DNA of 48,199 nt from Plicaturopsis crispa FD-325 SS-3 (Eukaryota; Basidiomycota; Agaricomycetes; Amylocorticiales; Amylocorticiaceae), in contig KN832554.1 in NCBI GenBank assembly GCA_000827205.1, forward strand, positions 1 to 48,199, read 5' to 3'. The notes below the pieces were generated by a model, which was not told the origin of the DNA, made no database searches, and was given only the letters and a program-made list of their open reading frames with translations. The position numbers and the translations under genes are program-made. Each line of letters begins with the position of its first letter. The first letter of the stretch is position 1. Positions 34,001 to 43,334 of the stretch are shown here, one piece after another.

Positions 34001-34571
34001 GCAATCAGAACGAATACAAATTTTGGGGGCACTGAATGGGAAGTCTTACCGCAACGTGCGTGTTACGGAGAACGTCGTCTTCTTGTCACTAGAACGTGGA
34101 GGGAATGTATGTAGTAAGGAAACGGACAATATGGTGGAACAGAACGAGTCGGACGTGAACGCGCTTGTGGCTGAGAAATCTTGCCATGTGGGAAGTCTCA
34201 AAAAGGCAGCTGCTGCAGTTCAGATTTTTGCACGACAGACACTCCTTCAACGCTTCTCCTCCAGAGCTTCTCGCTGAGCGCGGGTCCTATTCTCGTCACT
34301 GGCAGCATTGCCGTCACACTTGAGTTGACTTTGACATAAGTACAAGTCAAGCTATTCAAATACTGCCGCCAGCCGGGAGACCACCTTGTGTCACGTCTCG
34401 AGTCGATGGTTGATATCCGACGACCCAACACGCGCACTATATGCTAAAGTCCAAGAACTGAATGCACCCTAAACCCAGATATGAAACATCTCGGCACTGC
34501 CAACTCAAGCCCTAAAAATCAAACGCAGCGCTCCTCGCCCGTCCTCCGCCTTTGCTGCGAACTGGACCCCC
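34001..34571. repeat. Spacer holding a duplicate of the HAM1-like gene's 3' end and flank
   Basis: 34510-34534 is identical over 25 bp to 36161-36185, which spans the stop codon of the HAM1-like gene, and similarity runs on into 'CGCCCGTCCTCCGCC'. Similar but diverged sequence extends back to about 34320 (matching about 35920-36160), including CAAATACTGC and ACACGCGCACTA blocks. The segment was copied together with kinase sequence. Confidence 0.8.
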
Positions 34572-35623
34572 CTAGCCAGACGCGGGCGGGTCGTCAGGCC
34601 CATCCCCAAGCTCATCAATGGCGCTCCGTACAATCCCCAAAAACTCGGCATAATCCTCGCTGGCCGTCTTCCCGCTCACAGCACTCGGCACATCCTTCCC
34701 GAGCTCCCCGACGTCGTACGCGCGGATTTTCCGGAGGGCCTCCTCCCTCTCCTCGGGTTTGTGAATTTTCAGAGATAGGAACACGGTGCGACGCTTGGCC
34801 CGGTAGCGCTCCGCGCAGAACTCTGCAAGTTTCCGCATGAGTCTCCGGAAGACGCGCCCGAACCATGCCGATGCAAGATGATCCTGATATGTATCGGTAA
34901 GGAAACGGTACTTTACCGCCGCGACGGTGTCATCGGTACCGTCCTCCCATGCGCGGAGGAAGGCAGGCAGATCCTTGAGTCGGTGGTGGGCGCTGCTGTA
35001 CGAGTGGCAAATCCAGCAGAGCACGTAGAAAAAGGACTCCAGATCGTCTTGGTGATCGTGGCACCAGAGGACATCTTCGATAACGTTGATCGACTGGAAC
35101 GCCCGTGTTCCCTTCGTTGAGTGCGTGTCAGTGTCAGTGCCATATATATACCAGGACAGGTGGAGAGGCACGACGACGTACGGTGCGCCAGCTACGGTGA
35201 TCCCGGCTGCGGTCGAGGTCGATGAGGACACCCACGTCGAGAGCCGCCGAGTCTACACCGCGCAAGATATCCTTCGTGCGGATATCACGGTGTGGGATCT
35301 TCTTCTTCCACACGCCCCAGTGGCCTGTGCGCACGATCAATCAGTAAGTATGTGTAAGTGCTGTTCTCGAGCTGCGCACCATTAGAATTGACAGCATCGT
35401 ACAGCGCGTGTATGAGCTCTTTGCGCGTGTTGAATTTGTCGAGCGGGCGGGCATGGGACTCAGGGACGGTGTGGGAGGATGTGTGGTCCGGGGGCACGGT
35501 GCAGCACTGCTCTGCACATTGAGAAACGTACTTGGATGGGGATATTAATGGCCATTCGACAGGCGTGCGCTTTGCCGCGTCGTCAGGATGAGCCTCGAGC
35601 TTGGCTCTCGTAGAGTCATTCAT
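34572..35623 (-). CDS. N-terminally truncated FunK1 kinase, copy D, still open
   Basis: Three exons (35623-35380, 35324-35182, 35111-34572) encode 308 residues. It aligns to copy B only from about residue 420 of B to near the tail, so the N-terminal region and the ATP-binding Lys are missing. Catalytic loop reads HRDIRTKDI (the metal-binding Asn is replaced by Asp) and the DFG place reads DLD followed by RS. Splice sites are kept at the same positions as in B, including the G|GC join before HWGVW, and the reading frame is open throughout, which suggests young age or retained expression. It cannot be an active kinase by itself. It may be an unrecognised pseudogene or a decoy-like remnant; both are inference. 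Confidence 0.65.
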
Positions 35624-36162
35624 CTTCGCAAAGGGTGCTAGTCTGATAGTGCACTCGCAAATGGTTCTAGCTGTGAGGCGGGGGCGTCGGTCAGGTTCGT
35701 TGGGTAGTGGAAGACGTTAACAGAGAGCGCTCGCTAAATTGTAGATCGAGGGCGCAGGGCTCGGAGAACAGGCGCAGCACTAGCCGTGATAGCGAAGACG
35801 AGAGTAAGGCGGCCAAGTTCAATCGATCGATACGGAAAACACGCGCCGGTTGTTGACGTCTGTTATTCCCGGACGCCAACGGCCACCGAAGCCTCCGCGT
35901 CTCCCTTACGATGAACGCGTCCGCGTCACTCTTGAGCTTGGCGCGAGTACAGGTCAAGTTATCCAAATACTGCTGCCAGTCAGGACTGAGACGACCGTAA
36001 AGTAGACTCAACTATCCACTCCTGGAGTCGCCGTGTCTCCTGTCGTTGAATGATATTCCATATTACGATCCTTACACGCGCACTACTATGCAACAGTCCA
36101 AATATGCAACAGTCCAAGAACCCAATGCACCCAAAACCCAAACATGAAACGTCTCGACAGCC
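35624..36162. repeat. 3' flank of the HAM1-like gene with duplicated and dispersed repeat segments
   Basis: 35920-36160 is the source or sister copy of 34320-34510. Separately, 35755-35910 resembles sequence at about 45650-45880: the block TGTTGACGTCTGTTATTCCC and a following GCCTCCGCGTCTC are shared. No gene is recognised here. Confidence 0.7.
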
Positions 36163-39100
36163 CTAAAAATCAAACGCAGCGCTCCGCCAGCCCGCGCGCC
36201 CGTCCTCCGCCAGCGTCCTTTCCTCCAGCCTCTCCCCGGCATGCTCGACGAACTCCCTCACATGCACCCGCTCCGCCACATCCACTGCCTCCCCGACGCC
36301 CCTTATCACCTCCTCCGCAGCCTCATCAACCACGTCGCCTAGCGTCGGCGGACCCTCGTCCCCATGCGGCCCGCCCTTCCCGGGCAGGATCTGCGCACCC
36401 ATGCCCAGCGCGAGCACCGTCTCCTCCCCGCCCTCCGCCTCCACGACGTGCGTCACCCCATTCAGATGCGCCTCGGTACGGCTCTCCGTCTTCACCTCGT
36501 CCTCCCCTTCCCCACCTCCCAACACCTTGAGGGCGGCCGTCCAATAATCCCACCACCCCACTCTCCCATCCCCCGCCCCATCCCCCTCCTTATCCCCATT
36601 CCTATCCCCACTCGCGCTTGTCTCATGTGCATGTGCCTCACGCACGACCTCCCCGCCGACCCTCGCGCCCCCCTCGAGCGCGCTACGGACCTGGGCAGCG
36701 AGCACGCGGCGCACGACGGGCGCGGCCAGCGGCTGCACGAGGAGGGCGTTGAGCAGCCAGTGCCGGCTGCGCCGGATGCGCACCGCGAGCGCGGGGAGGG
36801 AGACGTGGACGGCGTGGACTGTGTACAGTGGGTGCGCGGGTTCGGGTTCTTCGTCGTTTTCGTTCTCGTTCTCTGGTGACGATGAGGTAGTGGACGGGAT
36901 ATGGGAAGTGGAAGAAGAGTCAAGCCCAATCTCCACATCAACACTCGCCCCCGGGCCGACGTCGACGCTGAGCAGACCCTCGTCGGTATACGGCACGAGG
37001 CCCTTGTACGCGACGTAGTACGCGACGCCGCGCGCGGCGAGGCGCACGCCATCGACGTGTATGTGGATGCGGTGAGTTGTGTGTACGCGCGTCCCCCCTC
37101 TTTCATCTCCACTTTCTCCTTCTACTCCCCCGCCTCCATAGCCTTCCTCGCCTTCGTCACCTTGTGCAGAGTCAAGACCGGACCCACCCATATCCACCCG
37201 CACCTCGCTCCAATTCCTCACCACGACGCAATCCGGGCTCACGCCAGCCCCGTCAGCGGTGGCGAAGAGCGAGTCGAGCGCGGCGTCGAGCGTCGGCGTG
37301 CGCAGCTCCGCGCGCGGCATCGGAAGGACGCGTAGGAGGCGGGGGAGCAGCCACGCCACTACGTCGGCGAGGTTTGATTGTGAGGTACGTGCGAGGCGCG
37401 TTTGCCAATTACCAGATGCGATGTCTGTAGAGAGGTCGGCAAGATCGTGTGCAAGCGCAGTAAGGGATTGAACGAGATCGACGAGCGCGCGGTCTGTGGC
37501 GAGGGCGTGTGCGAAGTGCGCTGCGCGGGTGCGGAGGGTGTGGAGGCGGGCGGCGGCCTTGGTGCTTTCGCTGGTTGCATTGGCATTATTTCCGACGTTT
37601 ACGCCCCCGCTCTCTCCATGGAGTGCGTTGGCGTCAAGCGGTGCGTTTGCATCAACCCCGCTATAAATCGCGGCGCCCTCACCATAAATCGCCACCACCT
37701 CATCATACAGCGCTCCCACAGCGCGCGCGCCCTGCGGCGAGGCGACGTACGCGGGTCCCGCGAGCGGCTCCGTACGTTTACCCTGCGGCGCCGCGGTATG
37801 CCTACGCGCATCCTGGGCCGCACGCGTGCTCTTCGTCCCAGGTCCAGGAACAGCAAGCGCACGCGCAAGGAACGCCAGTATACGCTCAGCGGGAAGGTCC
37901 CCGAGGACCGCACGCAGTGCAGCCGTGAGGTCGGCCATGGTGTCGGGTGAGCTGGCCGCACACCGCTCCACCAACCGCCTTACGAGGCCCAAGATGCTTG
38001 CAAGCTTGGGGTCTAGCTTAATATCGAGCGCGAAGCCTGGGTGTTTGCGCATGATGTCTACGATGACGGCGAGGGCGCGTGCGGCGGGCGGGTCATGGTG
38101 GATTTGGGCGAAGATCTGTGGGGTGGGGAGAGGGGGGGAAGGTTAGGTTTAAGGAGTTGAGGAGTGGAGAGTGGGGGACGGGAATGGGGTCGCGAATCGA
38201 GTCGAGAGGAGGACATCGTATCGACGGCTGCATTGCGAGACCGTGCACTGAGACCCAGAATGCCAAAGGAGAGCTGCACCATGTGTAGAGAATTGCACAG
38301 TGCACCAAAAACTGCACAGCGGACCGATATCAGAGCCGCCGATCAAGGACTGCACGGCGTATCGACAAGCGCACAACGAGTCGAAAGCGGGACCAAAGCA
38401 AGACAATGCACAGCGAAGCCGCATATCGAGAGATGCACCGCACGGGGAGCAGGGTTGCGTACCGAGGACCGGCACCCGATTCTGAGCAGGAAATCGCGTA
38501 CCGCACTGCAGGGAGCCGCAGCCAATCGAGAACATGGAGTCGCAGTCAATCGAGAACAGGGACTGGGACAGCGTATGCAAGCAAGATCGAGCAGCGAATC
38601 GAAGACGGTGAGTCGAGAACTACCCAGCGTATCGAGCATCGCACAGCGTATCGACGACCGCACAGCGTATCGACAACTGCATTGTGAATAGCTCACCGCG
38701 TGCTGGACCGACGACCGAACGGCGAATCGAGAGCAGCACCGCGTATCGAGAGCAGCAGCGCATAAGCTGTGAATTCGGAGCGTGACTGAGAACCGGCGAC
38801 CGCACTGCATCGACTGCGACTGTAAGAGCTGGACAATCCGCGCGACGAGTCGACGACCACACGGCAAATCAACAACCTCACAACGCACTGAGCATTGTAC
38901 GACTGCTCAAGGGATGCTGTTGACAACCACGAGCCGGAACAGACGCTGGACAGACACGAACGAGAACGACGAACAAACCCTTGCACAAAGAGAAAACCAC
39001 GCACCTCCTGCACCCTCGCAACAACCACATCCCTCGGGTCCTCCTCATCCTCGTGCATCCTCTCCTCCTCACGCTTACGCATATCATCCACCTGCGCCTG

Positions 39101-42100
39101 CTTCTCGTCCTGCAAACGCTCACCAACATGCGCGAGGTCCTGCAGCGCCGCGGCACCCGCTATCACCGTATTCGCGCCGTCTTGGAGGGTGCTTTGGAGG
39201 TCTGTAGCGGTTTCTTGCACATTTTCGACGGTGTGCAAAACGCCGGTTAACTGCGCTGTGACCCCTCCGAGTGGCTGAGCAGCCCCGCCCACGTCCCCAG
39301 CGACGTCCCCAACATCTTCAGCGACTTCCCCGACGTTCGCAGCTACACCGACGACATCCTGCGCTACCCCCATCACCTGGCCAGCCGCATCCGCCACCTG
39401 CCCCACCGCGCTCACCACATCTTGCGCCATCTCCACTGTCTGTCCAGCTATTTCCCCAGCTACACCCGCCGCGCGAGCTACATCGTCCATTCCTAGGAGA
39501 TTCAATAAAGTTTTGAGGGCGGCACGGAGGGCGGCGGAGGCGAGGAAGCGGAGAAGGAGTGTGCGTACGGCGGTGAGGAGGGCGGCGGTGGTGGTGGGGG
39601 AGAGGGTTTGGGTTGAGGGGTCTGTGTACGATTGGGTAAATATATACCAATCGTAGATAGGCGCGCAATGAAGAATCAGAAAAGCGTGATGAGGAAGGGG
39701 AGTTGGAGCACGCACCAGAAGTGTCCACGAGCACGTCTACTTCGACGCACACGTCACTGGTCTCAAGGAGCGTGCACTGGTGTATGAGTTCTTGGATGAG
39801 GTCGTCGGCTGTGTGATCATATCCGCGTCAGTAGGGCACGGGACAGGAAACGGCGGGGGTGAATGTGAGGGGAGACAAGAAAAATAAAAGCGAGTGCGAA
39901 ACGAAGGAAAGTGAAGATGAGACTAGAGCCTCGGTGTGAACAGAAGGAACTTGGAACGAGCACGGGCTCGTGGAGGCACTGCTGGTACGCGAGCGTCATC
40001 CTGGTTATGTTCGTATGTGATCGACGTGGCGTGAGCACGAGACTGGGGCTTCAACACGACGTGACAGACATATAACGGGGCGTGAACATGAAATGGCCTG
40101 TGAACACGAAACCGCACGCGAGCACGAAACGGCGGGGCGTCGACCGTGATACCACTCGACGCGACCACTTTGATTCTGCTCGCGGCGAACCACAGCTGGC
40201 GGACACGTCGTCGAGAGCCACGCCTGCGGACACGCTGTCGAGCCCCACGAACGCCGTCGAGCCCCACGATGTACCAGGCCCGAACGCGCGCTGTCGAATA
40301 GTTGCCCTCGTCTGGCTGGCGCGCTCGGAGCACCGACGGCTGAGCTGCGACAGTGTACGACTAAGCGACTGCACGCAGACTGCACGACTGCACGCAGACT
40401 GCGCGACTGCTAGCAGACTGCACAACTCGGTTGTGCACGCCTGTGCGACGTCTCAATCGCACGGTGCACGATGCATGGCCGCATGACCAGCACAGTTCGC
40501 TTGACCAGCACGATCCGCACGGCTGCATGACCGCTCGACTGCACGGCGCACGGCGCACGACTGCTTGGCTGCACATCTGACACAGCTACCCACGGTACTT
40601 CACGCACCTCTCCACCTCTCCACCTCCGCACGCTCGGCTCATTCGCACGGGTGCAAGACGGGCGGCGCGAACCCGCGAGCGCACGTCTGCTTGGCGGACT
40701 GCTGCACGCACGATCGCACCTCTGCACGCACGATCGCACCTCTGCACGCACGATCGCACCCCGGCACGCCGTTCGACGTACACCCGTTCGACGCACAACC
40801 TCGACTGCACGGCTGACTGTCAACCGTAAACGGCACTTCCATATGACCGCAGCACGTACGCACGCGAACGGGAAGGCCTAACGCGAGCGCACGGCCTGCA
40901 CGAGTCTCGACGGACGACGGATGACGCAGGGCTGCCCGGGACATAACCGCATACGGCTGCGCGGGACATAAAAGCAGGACTGCAGGCAGCCAAGACGGCT
41001 GCACGACTTCCCCGAAGAATCGACGCACGACGCCTGAATGGTCAACCTGCTCGACCGAGGACTGCCTGACCGGCGAGGTATATCGCGTGCTCGCGCGCGC
41101 ACGGGATGCGCACGATGGCCAGGCTGCTCGATGGGCAGCGTGCACGCACATACGAGTGCAGCGAGCACGCACATACGAGTGCAGCATCTCCGACGTGCCG
41201 GATCACGGAACATGACCTGCTCCTCTGCGACCAACGAGCGCTGCATAGACGGCGCGACGTGCGACTGACACAGCGGCGACCGCATGACGAGCACAATAAT
41301 AAGCACTCAGCGATCTTGGCGGGCACACGCACGAGCGCAGCTTGCACACCGTACGACTGTGAGATGTTCGCCTGAGCAGCGTGCACGGACGACGCGCTCG
41401 ACTGCTCAGCAGCTCAGCCGCACGGCACACCACAATCCGAACGCTCGACAGCTGCGCGATCGTACGACAGCGAGACGCTCGGCCGCTAAGCTCTTACACG
41501 AACGCTCGATCTGCCTGAGCGCACGACAGCACGAGCGGAAGAGCGTCAACAGAGCAGGAAACTGCCATCTCCGCTGTGCACACGCGCATACAGCCGACGA
41601 ACGGGAGCAGGTGGATGGAGAGTTGTAGGTGCGCAGAACCAGAGAGCTGGGACTGTCGTCGAGCGGCGGCGCATGGACGGAGGCATGCGCAGGCGTACAC
41701 TTAGACGGGAGAGCAACAGCAGCACTCAGTAGGCGATGATGAAGAATGGGTGGCATGGACGGTGTTGGGGAGTAGAGCAGAAGCATGAGTCCCGCAGCGA
41801 GACGGACCGCGAACGGGAGCTCAACAATCAACAACAGGGCAGGAAAAGGGTCGCAGAACACAAAAAGCACGTAGCAGAGACACTCACCATTCTCCTCCCC
41901 CAATACCCTCCCCAGCGCCCCCGCCGCCCTTCCCACATCCCCCTTCACCCCACGCCCACTGGTACTCCCGCACGTGTCGAGGATGCGCAGGAGCTGGTGG
42001 GTGTCGGGGAGCTTGTGAGCGCGCAGGGCCGCGAGGGCCGCGAGTAAGTGGTTGTCCAGTCGTCGTTCAGGGTCGTCGTCGTCATTGGAAAGTCGCGAAG

Positions 42101-42182
42101 TATTTTTAGCGCGGGGGAGGAGGGGATCGCGCTCGTGATCTGCTTTATGTCGACGAGCGAGGCAGGGACACAGCCAGTTCAT
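36163..42182 (-). CDS. HAM1-like (DUF4449-type) protein with two inflated introns
   Basis: Four exons (42182-41888, 39808-39716, 39621-39005, 38115-36163) encode about 985 residues. The first exon gives MNWLCPCL and PLLPR, then 'LLAALAALRAHKLPD', as in the HAM1-like N-terminal family I recall. The join G|CC gives 'GEENADDLIQEL', matching the family's 'EKNADDKLQD' and supporting a 2079-bp first intron. Exon 3 carries an Ala/Val/Gly helical stretch (DVARAAGVAGEIAG onwards) and ends 'VVVARVQE'; exon 4 continues 'IFAQIHHDPPAARALA'. The long last exon covers the DUF4449-like region ('NWSEVRVDMGG', 'GVAYYVAYKG', 'LPALAVRIRRSRHWLLNAL'). Related proteins may bind lipids, but the function is not established. 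A further short intron in exon 4 near 37090-37190 cannot be excluded. An in-frame upstream ATG exists at 42314. Confidence 0.75.
38116..39004 (-). repeat. Intron 3 of the HAM1-like gene with 19-bp tandem repeats
   Basis: This 889-bp intron holds a degenerate array. The clearest part is three 19-bp units at 38625-38643, 38644-38662 and 38663-38681 that share CAGCGTATCGA. Variants of TATCGA, AATCGAGA and CGCACAGCG recur over 38190-38780. The intron has a GTGCGT donor and CAG acceptor on the minus strand, and joining exons across it gives phase 0. Confidence 0.75.
39809..41887 (-). repeat. Intron 1 of the HAM1-like gene with several minisatellites
   Basis: This 2079-bp intron is rich in GCAC/GACTGC words. 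Arrays seen: three 19-bp units at 40367-40423 (GACTGCACGCAGACTGCAC and variants), three 20-bp units at 40701-40760 (core TGCACGCACGATCGCACC), and a two-copy unit around 41140-41185 (CGCACATACGAGTGCAGC). Long frames inside are by-products of the repeat periodicity and are not annotated. Confidence 0.75.
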
Positions 42183-42257
42183 CGTCGTCGCACAAGGGAA
42201 GGGAGGGAGGGAGGGTGAAGGCGATGACGTAGGGAGATGCGGAGGCTTTGATGGGCG

Positions 42258-43334
42258 ATGAAGGGTGGGAATAATAAGTGTCAACAATGGGCGCGTGTTT
42301 ATCGTGGCGATCACTTTGCACTTTCGTCGTCCGCGTCAAGCCGGGCGCTTGATGGACCGCCCCCACTTGCACGGTCCCACTCAGGATGGGACCACCGCGC
42401 GTCGTCCCCTGCCTTGCACCCCCTCTGCCCACGTCCCTCGATCGCCTCTCCTAACCCCACTCTCTCAAACCCTCCCTCCCCTCCCCCCACTCAACCCTCG
42501 ATCAAACTCTCCCGAAAAGAACGCACCCGCGCCTCAACCACCCTAACAACCTTCGCCACACACCTCCGCCTCACCTTTCTCAATACCAGTACCGAGTCGC
42601 ACCAGTACCGTCCCCGCTCCATGTATTTCCCCACTTTCCTCCTCAACCGCGTACTGGATAACTTGTTTAATATAATGTGTGTGGAGGATTTGAGTACGAT
42701 GTGCGGTACCCGGGAGTGGGCGTTTCAGGAGCGGTGGGAGGGGGAGTTGTGGGTGGTTGTGAGGGCAACGCAGGAGGACGTGCGGAAGGGCAGAGCAGAG
42801 GAGCACGATGGGGAGGCGCACGTCGATCCTCCTGCACCGGAGCCGATTGACGTCGCCGAAACACCCATGCCGTCTGCGAGACATTCCCACTCCCGCGTTC
42901 CCACACAAGAGCGCGGTATCGCGCTCCGTACCCTGCCTTGCGCCGTCTCTGCCCACGTCCCTCCGTCGCCTCTCCCATCCTCCCTCTCCACTCCATCCAT
43001 CCACCCTGCGCCATCCCATCCCTCCCCTCCCTCCCCTCAACCCAAACTCTCCCGCACCGAACGCGCCCGCGCCTCCAAAATCCTAACCACCTTCGCCGCC
43101 CGCCTCCGCCTCGCCTCGCTCCCCTTGGAGACTCACCAGTACCGTCCGCGCTCCATGTACTTCCCCACTTTCCTCCTCAACCGCGTACTGGATAATTTGC
43201 TAGATATAATGTGTGTTGAGGATTTAGGTAAGATGTGCGGCACGAGGGAGTGGGCGTTTAAGGAGAGGTGGGAGGGGGAGTTGTGGGTGGTAGTGAGGGG
43301 TTTGAGGGAGGGGGTGTCAAAGGAGGGAAGCTAA
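42258..43334 (+). CDS. Hypothetical protein with two tandem copies of an approximately 110-residue domain
   Basis: This is a single 358-codon frame made of two similar halves offset by about 178 residues (534 bp). Each half has a Pro/Ser-rich lead and then a domain: 'LSRKERTRAS' or 'LSRTERARAS', 'HQYRPRSMYFPTFLLNRVLDN', 'MCVEDL', 'MCGTREWAF' and 'ERWEGELWVVVR' (around residues 114-175 and 292-350). The pattern of a helical stretch, 'xLxDLxxI', Trp and 'YG/WEGEL' resembles C-terminal tails of some Agaricomycete RecQ-like helicases, but this is weak and from memory. It starts only 75 bp from the divergent HAM1-like gene, and the true start could lie further in. Both copies keep the frame, which argues for selection or recent origin. 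Confidence 0.5.
   Translation: MKGGNNKCQQWARVYRGDHFALSSSASSRALDGPPPLARSHSGWDHRASSPALHPLCPRPSIASPNPTLSNPPSPPPTQPSIKLSRKERTRASTTLTTFATHLRLTFLNTSTESHQYRPRSMYFPTFLLNRVLDNLFNIMCVEDLSTMCGTREWAFQERWEGELWVVVRATQEDVRKGRAEEHDGEAHVDPPAPEPIDVAETPMPSARHSHSRVPTQERGIALRTLPCAVSAHVPPSPLPSSLSTPSIHPAPSHPSPPSPQPKLSRTERARASKILTTFAARLRLASLPLETHQYRPRSMYFPTFLLNRVLDNLLDIMCVEDLGKMCGTREWAFKERWEGELWVVVRGLREGVSKEGS
42385..43310 (+). repeat. Internal direct duplication, period about 534 bp
   Basis: 42385-42778 and about 42925-43310 align with a high share of identical bases, including a stretch around ACTTTCCTCCTCAACCGCGT in both copies. Differences are mostly substitutions and a few in-frame indels in the Pro/Ser-rich lead. 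Confidence 0.85.

Noticed and set aside
38693-39004. Coding extension of HAM1-like exon 3 past VVVARVQE
   Set aside because: Sequence past the GTGCGT donor is low-complexity and repeat-derived; the family sequence resumes at 38115.
40361-40760. CRISPR-like repeat array
   Set aside because: The 19-20 bp units are directly adjacent without unique spacers, in a eukaryotic intron; a minisatellite.
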